Below are positions 10,309-20,519 of a DNA stretch of 60,000 bases, piece by piece. Location of the stretch: positions 4,443,855 through 4,503,854 of the forward strand of contig NC_134030.1 of NCBI RefSeq assembly GCF_964204645.1. Direction: 5' to 3'. Positions within the stretch are counted from its first letter, which is position 1; the number at the start of each line of letters is the position of its first letter. The stretch comes from Tubulanus polymorphus (taxonomy: Eukaryota; Nemertea; Palaeonemertea; Tubulaniformes; Tubulanidae). The notes under the pieces are model-generated. The model made no database searches. It saw only the letters and a program-made list of their open reading frames with translations, and was not told where the DNA came from. A program made the translations under genes and the position numbers.

Positions 10309-10771
10309 TATAAAAGAGGCACCAATCACTTCTCATCCAGCACATCAGTACTGTAGGTAGGTAGGTTATGTCGTTGGGTATGGTTATGGTAGGTTAGGTA
10401 GGCTATCTGATATATTCCTGATTTATTAAAGAAAAGAAATGCCACCAAGGAAGCTAAAGAAGCCGAAAAGGCGGAGAAGTTAGCCGAAAAAGAAGCTGAG
10501 AAAGCGGAGAGGTTAGCTCAAAAAAATGCCACCAAGGAAGCTAAAGAAGCCGAAAAGGCGGAGAAGTTAGCCGCAAAAGAAGCTGAGAAAGCAGAGAAGT
10601 TAGCTCAAAAATGCCACCAAGGCAGCAGATGAAGCCAAAAACGCGCAGAGGTTAGCTGCAAAAGAATACGAATCGCAGTAAAAGACTTTATCGTGGAATA
10701 ACAAGATGATATATTGAAATACATCAAGGAAATGAAGATGGAAGCGGATCTGATTAGCGATTCAATGTTTC
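10309..10771 (+). pseudogene. Hendecad-repeat secreted protein, decayed copy A
   Basis: The promoter is still visible, with TATAAAAG at 10309-10316 as in the intact copies. The intron start is degraded, and sequence jumps from GATTTATTAAAG (near 10423) straight into repeat coding sequence. That removes the acceptor, start codon and signal peptide. The remaining frame from about 10443 encodes units of the type KAEKLAAKEAE and KAERLAQKNATKEAKEAE. A 2-base loss near 10607 (CAAAAATGCC where an earlier unit has CAAAAAAATGCC) shifts the frame to a stop at 10628-10630. The C-terminal coding remnant GGAAGCGGATCTGATTAG ends at about 10762. It cannot make the secreted protein. Confidence 0.85.
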
Positions 10772-12416
10772 AAAGATGAAATAAAATCTTAAGTCATGAA
10801 TATCACAAAATTCTTATTGCTCATGTATATAGTTTATGAGGTGGCTACTGTTCGTTCAAATGTTAAGAAAACGATCTACTGTTCTGGACAGCAGGATGAA
10901 ACTTAATCGAAAATATGTTTTAAATATCTGCAGTGTAATGGGGAAAATATTGGATTCATCCTAATACAGAATCAAAACAGGAATGGATGCATACGTAGTT
11001 AGGATATATTACGTAATCAACATAGAATTTAAAAAATCGGTGAGTCGAAACGCAAGCAGCTGAGTAAATCTTCCAGTGTGAAGTTCCCTGGAGTTTATTC
11101 AATTGATGATAGTGAGAAGAAATTCGTTTGTCCCAACCGAACACGGAGAAAGCGGGTCGACCATACGATCTTATTTTACATTTTAGCCAGTATGAATTGT
11201 TCATCATAAATTTGACATGTTGGTACGGATGTCTTTTTTATTCCAAATACATGAAAATGTCGCAAACGTACAGTGGCGCCATGACGTTGTAACGTGTGTG
11301 ACTGTCGAATGTTATGTACGAAGCGCAAACGAACCAATCGACGACGGCTAGACTTGTCATGTGAAAAAGGCTCGTTTCGGACCTTTCACTTCTCAATACG
11401 AGGAACGATAGCGCGTTCCGACAACATTCACGAACGAACGTTAAAAAAGTAAAATCATAGTACATAACAAATGTTTCTTTTCATAAAAACGTTAAACCTA
11501 AAAGAGATACACGACGATACGCCACAGGTCAGCAACTTTGGCGCGCCAAAACGAACTTTTAGAGAAATTTCGACGTTTTTCGAAAAAACGAACTTTCAGA
11601 GAAAATTGGACGTTTTTTTCGTTTTGGCGTTCTGGCGTTCTGGCGCCCTCATTTACATACCAGGAATTTTACGCTATGGCCCTTATCAGCCACCATAGAC
11701 ATCTCCTGTACCTCGCTAAGAAAACGCTTTTACATATTTATTACTATAATCATCTTCGTTCCCAGGCTGTGACAGCATGAGGCTAGTTTGGGTAATAATC
11801 ATAGAACAATCGTTGCAAAATGAGAACATTTACAAGAGAACATTTCGAATGTAACGTTTTTTATTTAAATCAGGTTAAATGATAGATGCTCGATAAAATT
11901 GTTATATATATACATTGAATCATATGACATTTTATTGTTAAATCGCTACGTGGAAATATGCATGATAATTCGCCATGATTCTTGATACGCTGAACTTGTT
12001 AAACCTGGAGAGAGGATGGAAAGTCCTGCAGAAAATTGTGACGGATTTTATAGTAATGCAATAAAGTAATAAAATTTAACTCTTAATAAGGTTTACGACT
12101 AAAATAAGCTTTCTCACGGCAATCCTTTGTGGAAATAGGGGAAATCCAGTTGTCAAATATATATCTGTACTCGTTGGTTTTTTCGACCCAATTGGCGGTA
12201 ATGACATCAGACCCGATTTCGTTAAAATATTTGAGCGCGAATGAAAATGATCAGTACTTGCACAACGGGATCAGACGAGGATGGAAATACGTCACGCAGT
12301 TTTTTTGTGTAACTGCACACCGATAGGCATTTACGTTACACGAAAAACTGCTACAAAATCACTTTCACTCGATTGAACCGCGGAATTCCGATTCGCCGCA
12401 CGTAGTAGAGATAAAA

Positions 12417-15400
12417 TGCGATAAAAACTTAGCCGAAACACGCTCGAGATTGTTTGCTTGTTTGTTTTTGATGTATCGGAGAACGGTCGCCTGAACGTCT
12501 TGCGGCGGCGGCGGCTTAGCACTCAAAGCTGCGATAAAACCAACCTCGTAAAACTGATCATTTTTCACGGACGTAGTAAAAATACTCACCACTCGATACT
12601 ATACGCTCGTTCTATTTTCCCACTTTTGCACGTAGTAAAATTCAAGCATGCACGATCACGGTTTTGTACCGATAACGGATCGGTCTGAATGAAGCGCGAA
12701 TATCTTATCGTTTACGTTTTGTAAACAGATCGAAACTTTAAAACGTGAATATTCTACTGTGGAGAATGTCTATATCATCTACAAAATCGATACCGCCGGA
12801 AGAGATTAATCTATAGATTAAAAATATGGGTTTTAATTTTCGACATAAATATGTTTTTTTTTTGTTTTGTTTTTTTGTTAACATGGCGTATTTGGAGCAT
12901 TGGATTGCAGGACAAACGACCTTGACACAGTGAGATGGCAGACCGCTGAAAATGAATAGTTTACTGGCCTTAAAAATCCTCTAGCTAGAACAGATTTCAA
13001 AGCAAAATTGCATTGAAAATGAAAAATAAAATCGTGTCTCGATATAATCGAATTGAATAAAATATTGCCAACTCCGACGACGCACCATAGGCGTTCTATG
13101 TGGTGTGTTGACTTCTTTCGAAAGGCAATCACTCAAAACATTAGTTGACAACTCATAATCGAACAATGCGACATTGAACGCGAATCCGCCGCGAAACGGG
13201 CAAATTGGCTGCTAGCTCTTGGGAATCACAGTCAGGCGACGATTAAATTTGAATATAGATGAAGCGCTGGAAACAGAATTTTCCTCGCTATATATCGCCA
13301 ATAATTCATTCGCGCGGTCTCCCGGGGGGAGGGGGGAGAGGGAGCATGTCCAATGGGGGTTAATTCAACACGTTGTTTCTTATTTGATTTATTCCTTTTT
13401 TCGAGTCGCTGTAAAAATTCGAAAAACAACGGACGAACAAATTTTGGCAAGTTTTCACGTACCCTATCCCCCTCTTAGATCTGACCCTGATAGATCGTCA
13501 TTCGTGCAGGCCTTCGTCTATGTAGGCTTAACTTTTGTTTGAGAGGCTGTGAGCCTTTTAAGTTCGTGTGTAGATCAGACATTTGTGTACCTCATCGAGA
13601 CACCGGATCGACTACCGCTACACTGGAGGAAATTATATCATGCATCCTCGGCGACATTTCATAAAAACCCGATCGGCATATCGTTTCTATGGCTCCTATA
13701 ATTCCCGGTTAGCAGGATTTGATAAGAATTCCATTCCCGCGAGGAAATGAACCCTGTTTATTAAACAAAAACGCGCGCCGACGCTGGTTAAAGGCTCCGG
13801 AAACTGGCGGCATCTCTGTGCTAGTGATTTCTTTGCTTGGTTTCATCGAACGACCCAAATCATTTCCCGTGCAATATTCAAATGAATCCATATTCAGCTG
13901 ATATTTCGCCGGCTCCGTTAAATATCTCTATGAGAGCAATCATTTCATAATAAAGCTTAGCTTATGTATGAGCTTTTAAAGTGTTAATTTCAACTTTAGA
14001 AACAATGATGATTTTACACAAAGCGCACATCCAATGCGTTATGCAAAATTCAAATGCATTCCTAGGAAGAAATAGTTTGAATTGCGGAATGATAATAGAA
14101 TGTGTTTGTAAACTGTTGTATTGACATCGCAGAAAAAGTTCAAAACACTTCGTACAATTACATAAATAACTAATGGAAAATGGTTTCAGTTTTTTTTGCA
14201 AGATTTCAGGCTTACCACTATAAGGTTAGCACATATCGTTGAGTGGACGTACGTGTTATTGTGGTGATGTCAATGAAAAAGTGTTTCAGCAACACACAGT
14301 AATATGATTACATCGTTAGTGTCGCAGTCGAGATGCAATTCGTTGATAAACTAATTACTTTAAGACATCGCGACGTCAAATTTGTGGGAATTCGTTACGA
14401 ACGCGGAAAATGAACTGTCCGTCGCTGGCGGAAATGACAGTAATAACGACAACGTCTATAGTCGGTTCCGTAAGAATGGTGCTGCGTCCGAGCGAGTTGG
14501 ATGACCTGCAAGAAGATGCTTGGCACGTTGGTATACGCTGTTCAGCTGTTGAGAAGATAGATGCAGGATATCGAAGACGAACTAAAAGTTGTTAATCAAA
14601 TGGAACCGCGTACTCCATGAAATCGTTCCTGTCGTTTTTATTTTGTATTGGGTTTTAATGATTTTCGCGCGAAGTCGTGCGATTGAAATTTTTTGAACTT
14701 TCGAGCAGAGATTTTATGCCGCGCATGGAACATACAGAGGAAGGACGCGTTTGTTACTAACGAGCGCTATATGGTTAGCAGTGATTACCGGCTTGATGAG
14801 CTTATAATGAGATATACGATTTTGTGTCCATCAAACTAGATTGAGGATATTGTTTGTTCTGTAACAACAACGGTGCCGTCGATATCTATCATTGCGTGTA
14901 GATACGTAGTCGGGCTCATGCGTGGCAGGTTTTTTTCTACGTTTTTATGCGACGGTGTTTCATCGATATGTCCTAAGTTAATAACTCGGCAAGGCTTATC
15001 GAAATAGTGACAGCAGCCACTCCAAAATATGGATGTTTCATCCATTTGAAGATAGCTGGGCGGATTATCGTCCAGAATGTCACGTATGGTCGTGTCAGCG
15101 CATATATAAGTCAACGTTTGCTCATTTCATTAAATAGTCGTTTTAGAAATCGTTGCTGATGATTGAATGGTGGTGGCTAGTCTATATTTGGAATTGTGGG
15201 TATACAGACAGCCTGAATAAACATCGACAAGATGACAGACGTATACGTTCCTACAAGATAAGAGTTAATTGAGGCCGGATTAAAAAATATAGACTTCTGT
15301 ATTGCCCTTTCGTCCACGCATTGCATGCGTTGATGATTAGGCAGGTGGTAAATGAACGCCTTTTATTTTGAGCTTCGCAAAATCTACTTTAAATTTCTTT

Positions 15401-17307
15401 TTCAGTTAAACCTGTATGCCGAGACTTCTGAGAAAATCCGTCTGGCGATAGAAACTACTTCATATATTTGAAATTGTCTATATGATCTATAACGTGCGAA
15501 TGATTGATCGTCTATATAACACGCTTGACTTTGTATAATCTGGAATGGATGTTTTTAATTTCTTTCGATTAATATATTTATCCCCCAGGATATGTTTGGA
15601 AATTGCCTTGACGGTAGATTTATGGATAATACAGCATTGAATACCTCGACACTTAATCGTAGCGTTGTACTGACTTGCTCGAGTATCCCATCAGGACTCG
15701 CGTTGTCAGGAACAAATGATTCGTTAAAATGAATGCTGGGCAACTACCGGGGCCATTGAGCGCAGTTCTACGGAGAAAGCAAATATCGAAATAACTTTAT
15801 TGGCTGCTTACTTAAGTATAAAACAGTTCAAAGTCATTGTCGCAACTGGAAACTCATCTGTTCATTCATAGCGGTGCAATTAGTTCGATAAAACCTGCAA
15901 CAACAGCTGGTGATGACTTTAATTTCAATACTCTCCTGTTCAACGCCATAACCACTATCCCCGCGATAATCATCAATGAAAAACCTATGTTCCAGTATCC
16001 ATGACCCGTCTTGGTATTCTATAAATGACGTGGAACGGGATTCTTGCGCGTAATTCGCTGTCGGCGATTGTCGGCGGTTGTCGGTTGTTGTCGGCGATTG
16101 TCGACGGGGCTAAATGAGTAGATATACCGTTCGTAATGAACTGGGGGGGGGGGGGGGGAATTTATTGTATAGGATATTAAAACCCCTCAAAGGGAAATTC
16201 CAGTCGAGCGGTATCGACGCAATAATACATCTATTACCGTCGACAATTTACTGTTGCGTCTCATTTTTTGTTGTTTCTGGTTGAATTACGTTGCTAGAAA
16301 ACGAAGGCTCGAGACGAACGAACGAACGTCGTGTAATCCAAACTCCATTCGTTGATCGGATTCATTTGATGATAAATGCATATATTGTATCACCATTCTT
16401 ACCCTTGTAGCCAGGAATATGAGTGTTTAGCGAAGCTAGCTATAGACTAAATATCGACGTGGCAATTCGTTGATTAACCCGGTGCTGCTCGCTCGCTCGT
16501 GAACTAACTTGACAATTCCTATTTGTGCAGACGAGAAAATCGCATCGTCTCAATTCCAGCACAGCCGCCGAAGATGGCAAGACGACGCACAATTCCCATT
16601 AGCGAATTAAAACAGGACAGCGCGCAAGCAGTTTAACGAATTATACGAAGCCCATAAAACTCACAAGATGGGGAGTTTATGTTCTTTTTTACCAGTAAGC
16701 CTCGTCTGGTTATGGTGAAGACGAAGTGATAAGGTACAACGTAATTCTGTGATCCGCAACAACGGATGAGATGTGCATATTTTATTAATTGACTCGCTAA
16801 TGGCTTACTGAGTAGCCTCGGAGGAAAACCAAATACGTTGACGGGAAGCCCATAATTATCTCTCTGTCTACTTAGCTGCACAAAATCAGGTGTTTCTCTT
16901 TTGTACTATGCGCTATACGACGCCGTATACTGAGCGGAATCGAGTATTTGTCCCTAGAAAGGAATCAGTAACTATACCCCACCGATCAATTATTATCCTA
17001 TTTTTTTCCAATGGTTGATTCGAATTCCAGCAATTTGTGACAAATTGCGGGTAACGATTACACATTCAATCAAAAAAGGCAATCAAAATAAAGCAATGTT
17101 GATTACAGCAGATATATCGCAACGTTCTAAGTATTCAGCCCATTGTGTCCCAGGCTGGGGTGGAGTTCGGTGGCAGTGACCTACCCCCTAAAATGCCCTT
17201 CAAAAAGTCAAGTACCTGAGATCTGCCCTTAGGAAAGTGCCCCAAGTCACTGTAAAAAAGTGAGTGCAACCTTTTTCTTGAAATAGTACTGCCACTGAAA
17301 TATAACT
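12417..17307. other. 4.9-kb central block of unit B, no clear gene
   Basis: The block is present in B and C and absent from A. I see no transposon ends, tRNA or convincing gene. The longest suggestive open frames are 14836-15114 on - (92 codons, one synonymous B/C difference) and + frame 14364-14500, which ends near a GTAAG. The - frame at 15555-15743 has two amino-acid changes between B and C, which argues against coding. Notable pieces are G16 at 16143-16158, CGG runs at about 12503 and repeated TGTCGGCGATTG at about 16060-16100. Confidence 0.5.
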
Positions 17308-18050
17308 GCAAAATTCAGGCAAAGAATAATCGGTTTATTCGAGCTGAAATCATAAACTATCGTATCTGTTACACAGTCGACACATGTAATGTTATTCGGA
17401 TGATTTGAGTTTTCCAAACTAATGGAAATATCTAATCGAAGTTAACCAGACTTTTCTTCCGTTTCACATAATCCGGTTCAGAGCAAAATTAAAGGACGAA
17501 GAAAAATGATTAAAGATGATCTACTGTAATATTTATTACACTAAGGCCAGCAGTGTGGGGAATACGTGGATGGGTCCGTCATTAACATGGTTGGAGCTGA
17601 ATGGGATCCCGGCACAAATTTGAACATTTGATGCTCACGAGCGATTCCCATTCATCGACGGTTTTAATAAACAAATGAATTTGATGTGTAAATAGTTGTT
17701 GATAGATAAAGTTCATTACGAGACGAGGTATATAAAGCACATTTTTATAACGCACACTGTGCACATGCCACTGTTTCTTGAAATGCATCGTGTATTTTAC
17801 ATGTTGTACGAATACACAATTATGTTGTTATGACGCTAACACTGGAAATCATGTATTAAGCAATATTTGGCTGTATAAATGAAAATAAACGCTTACAAAA
17901 TGATATGTTTATACAAATCCTGTATATGTATAAGTCTGTACGGTACAAACTAAGATAAGTCAGTCTTGCAAACATTATCAAGTACAACTGTTACCAAATT
18001 TGTGATGATTATCTACGCATGGTTACCCATACAATATGTGAAAGTTTCGC

Positions 18051-18111
18051 TATAAAAGAAGCCCCACACAAGCAGATATTACATTCACTTCTAATCCGAC
18101 GCATCAGTTAG
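18051..18111 (+). promoter_or_regulatory. TATA promoter and untranslated exon 1, copy B
   Basis: TATAAAAG at 18051-18058 is followed by a short leader and by the donor TTAG|GTAAGTTAT at 18111/18112. An initiation site near 18080 is inferred from TATA spacing. The 145-bp intron ends in CTTCTCCATATAG at 18256, and exon 2 holds the entire reading frame. The layout is repeated exactly in copy C and the TATA box survives in the dead copy A. A strong TATA box with a tiny first exon fits a tissue-restricted, highly expressed secretory gene (inference). Confidence 0.75.
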
Positions 18112-18292
18112 GTAAGTTATGTCAATTTTATATATCTTAGATTTATTAAAGAAAATTTTTGACAATCGCTGTGGTGATCGAGGAAATCTATCGAGTAGAG
18201 AATGTCCAATGTTGGATTTAAGCTTTTTTGTATTCTTGTTTTACTTCTCCATATAGATACGATTAATTCTCTAGCAGTGCTGCAAATCTAAA

Positions 18293-18778
18293 ATGAATTG
18301 CTTCAAAATCTTGACCGTTATTTGTGTCGTTTTGTTGATCGTCAATGAAAAAAATGCCGATGCCCAGGTAGATAAGAAAGCGGCAAAGTTAGCTGCAAAA
18401 GAAGCAAAAGAAATCGAAAAGTTAGAAAAGTTAGCCGCGAAAGAAGCCGCTAAGGCAGCTAAAGCAGCCGAAAAGGCCGAGAAGTTAGCCGCAAAAGAAG
18501 CCGAAAAGGCCGAGAAGTTAGCCGCAAAAGAAGCCGAAAAGGCGGCGAAGATAGCAGCAAAAGAAGCTGCCAAGGCAGCTAAAGAAGCTGAAAAGCTGAA
18601 TAAGTTAGCTGAAAAGGAAGCCGCACGGCAGGCGAAAGAAGAGGTTAAAAACATAAAAATAGCTTTTAAAGATACTGGAAAGAACATACAAAGTAAGGTC
18701 AATGACGCAATTATGGAATTGCAAGATAATATACTTAATATAAATCAAGGAATTGAAGATGGGAGCGGATCTGATTAG
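18293..18778 (+). CDS. Secreted Lys/Ala/Glu-rich hendecad-repeat protein, copy B
   Basis: The frame of 161 codons starts at the first ATG after the acceptor at 18256. Residues 1-24 form a signal peptide (hydrophobic ILTVICVVLLIV) with an A-D-A|Q cleavage site. Residues 25-110 consist of alanine, lysine and glutamate with isolated Leu/Ile, arranged in 11-residue units such as KAEKLAAKEAE (61-71 and 72-82). Leu/Ile recur every 11 positions, predicting a long straight amphipathic helix or right-handed coiled coil. Residues 111-161 are more complex (KIAFKDTGKNIQSKVNDAIM) and end GIEDGSGSD. There are no cysteines after cleavage. Eleven-residue Ala-rich repeats also occur in group 3 LEA proteins, type I antifreeze proteins and other helical proteins, but I can assign no family. 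Likely secreted; function unknown. AATAAA at 18994-18999 may end the transcript. Confidence 0.85.
   Translation: MNCFKILTVICVVLLIVNEKNADAQVDKKAAKLAAKEAKEIEKLEKLAAKEAAKAAKAAEKAEKLAAKEAEKAEKLAAKEAEKAAKIAAKEAAKAAKEAEKLNKLAEKEAARQAKEEVKNIKIAFKDTGKNIQSKVNDAIMELQDNILNINQGIEDGSGSD
18473..18538 (+). repeat. Two 33-bp hendecad units, copy B
   Basis: 18473-18505 and 18506-18538 both start AAGGCCGAGAAGTTAGCCGC and encode KAEKLAAKEAE. Copy C has three such units at the same place. Confidence 0.95.
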
Positions 18779-19335
18779 CGATTCAATGTGTCCAAGATGA
18801 GATAAAGTATAAAGTTATAAAAATCACAAAATTCTTATCGTTCATATAGTTTGTGAGGTGGCTCCTGTTTGTTAAAACGATACCCTGTTTTGGACAGCGG
18901 GATGTGGGAAACTGAATCGAAAATACGTTTTGAATATCCAGTGTATGGCGGTTTTGCAATTCTTTGCAATAGGGGAAACATTGGATTTATCCTAATAAAT
19001 AATTAAAACAGGTACAAAATAGATGCATAGTTAGGACATGTTCATAGAATTAATAAATCGGCAAGTCGAAACGCAAGCAGCTGTTTAAATCTCCCAGTGT
19101 GAAGTGTGTTGCAGCTGCGCCAGTCACTTATTTGTACTGCCTGTCATTCTCAACTCGTTCCCTGGAGTTTATTCAATCGATGATAGAAGGAAATTCGTTT
19201 GTCCCAACTGAACACGGAGAAAGCGGGTCGAATATACGATCTATTTTACATTTTAGCCAGCATAAATTGTTCATCATAAATTTGACAGGTTGGTACGAAT
19301 GTGTCTCTTCTATTCCAAATACATGTATGTAAATG

Positions 19336-19537
19336 TCAGACGATGGTTAGGGCGATCATGAGATCTAGGGGGGGGGGGGTTATAAAGAAATATAATTATA
19401 GGCGTAGGCCAATATATTGTATAAGATATAAACTTACTTTTTGAGGCCAAAAAGATACCACAAGCTGCCGATGAAAGTTCCAACGCGTACTCCCATCCCA
19501 GATGACTGTCAAATTGCAGTGCAAACGTGGACACAAA
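19336..19537 (-). CDS. Candidate orphan exon pair, membrane-segment C-terminus (unit B)
   Basis: On the - strand an acceptor (CCATCTAACAACAG) precedes a 100-bp open exon, 19438-19537, with a consensus donor GTAAGT at 19432-19437. It reads STFALQFDSHLGWEYALELS then SAACGIFLASK, a hydrophobic segment resembling the last membrane span of a four-TM protein. A second acceptor, whose pyrimidine tract is the C12 run ending CTAG, starts a 29-bp exon (19364-19336) that continues in phase as NLMIALTIV and stops. The final T-I-V fits a class I PDZ ligand. No upstream exons were found, so this is either a fragment of a duplicated gene or chance. Confidence 0.35.
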
Positions 19538-20519
19538 CTGTTGTTAGATGGTACAGTGAGAAAGGAGAGCACATGTTCAACAGAAAAGGAATCAATAACT
19601 GTCTTAACATCTCTAAAAAAAGAATAAAATACGCTATACATTTAGTTGGGTGGGAAGATAACCTTTTTATATAAAAACTACGTGTTTGAAACTCGGATTG
19701 AAACTTTGGAGTAGCCCATCGGTCTCGATTGTTCACAACGATATACGTACATAACAAATGTTTCTTTTCATAAAAACGTTAAACCTAAAAGAGATACACG
19801 ACGATACGCCACAGGTCAGCAACTTTGGCGCGCCAAAACGAACTTTTAGAGAAATTTCGACGTTTTTCGAAAAAACGAACTTCGTTTTGGCGTTCTGGCG
19901 TTCTGGCGCCCTCATTTACATATCAGGAATTTTACGCTATGGCCCTTATCAGCCACCATAGACATCTCCTGTACCTCGCTAAGAAAACGCTTTTACATAT
20001 TTATTACTATAATCATCTTCGTTCCCAGGCTGTGACAGCATGAGGCTAGTTTGGGTAATAATCATAGAACAATCGTTGCAAAATGAGAACATTTACAAGA
20101 GAACATTTCGAATGTAACGTTTTTTATTTAAATCAGGTTAAATGATAGATGCTCGATAAAATTGTTATATATATACATTGAATCATATGACATTTTATTG
20201 TTAAATCGATACGTGGAAATATGCAAAAATAAAAAAATTTCCCCTGGAAATAGGGGAAATCCAGCTGTCAAATATATACCTGTACTCGTTGGTTTTTTCG
20301 ACCCAATTGGCGGTAATGACATCAGACCCGATTTCGTTAAAATATTTGAGCGCGAATGAAAATGATCAGTACTTGCACAACGGGATCTGACGAGGATGGA
20401 AATACGTCACGCAGTTTTTTGTGTAACTGCACACCGATAGGCATTTACGTTACACGAAAAACTGCTACAAAATCACTTTCACTCGATTGAACCGCGGAAT
20501 TCCGATTCGCCGCACGTAG

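Larger units (their letters stand above)
8685..11262 (+). repeat. Segmental duplication unit A (old, internally shorter)
   Basis: 8685-9367 aligns with 11747-12416 of unit B, 9569-10437 with about 17308-18150, and 10440-11262 with about 18400-19330. Many substitutions and indels make it clearly older than the B/C split. It lacks the ~4.9-kb central block of B and C (12417-17307); in its place are about 200 bp at 9368-9568 that I do not recognise. It also lacks the last 400 bp of the unit. Its gene is a pseudogene. Alternating GT/GC (9805-9850) followed by G15 (9854-9868) is unique to A. Confidence 0.85.
11461..19744 (+). repeat. Segmental duplication unit B (8.28 kb)
   Basis: The unit is head-to-tail with unit C and nearly identical to it over its whole length. 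It begins TACATAACAAATGTTTC and ends TTGTTCACAACGATAT. Differences include a second ACGAACTT...GACGTTTTT unit at about 11578-11613 and about 170 bp at about 11958-12130 that C lacks, unequal G runs (16143-16158, 19368-19379) and scattered single bases. It carries one intact protein gene, a candidate pair of - strand exons and a 4.9-kb middle block without clear genes. Confidence 0.95.

Noticed and set aside
14836-15114. - strand frame with MDETSIFW, reminiscent of the DDE motif of jerky/pogo transposases
   Set aside because: Only a few residues match, the frame is 92 codons, no neighbouring transposase motifs or terminal repeats were found, and the next residues do not fit the family.
15555-15743. 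62-codon - strand frame in units B and C
   Set aside because: It carries two amino-acid replacements between otherwise nearly identical copies and has no start or splice context, so it is probably not coding.
18271-18702. 143-codon Ala/Ser/Phe-rich frame opposite the hendecad gene
   Set aside because: It is the mirror frame of the low-complexity Lys/Ala/Glu codons and has no signals of its own.
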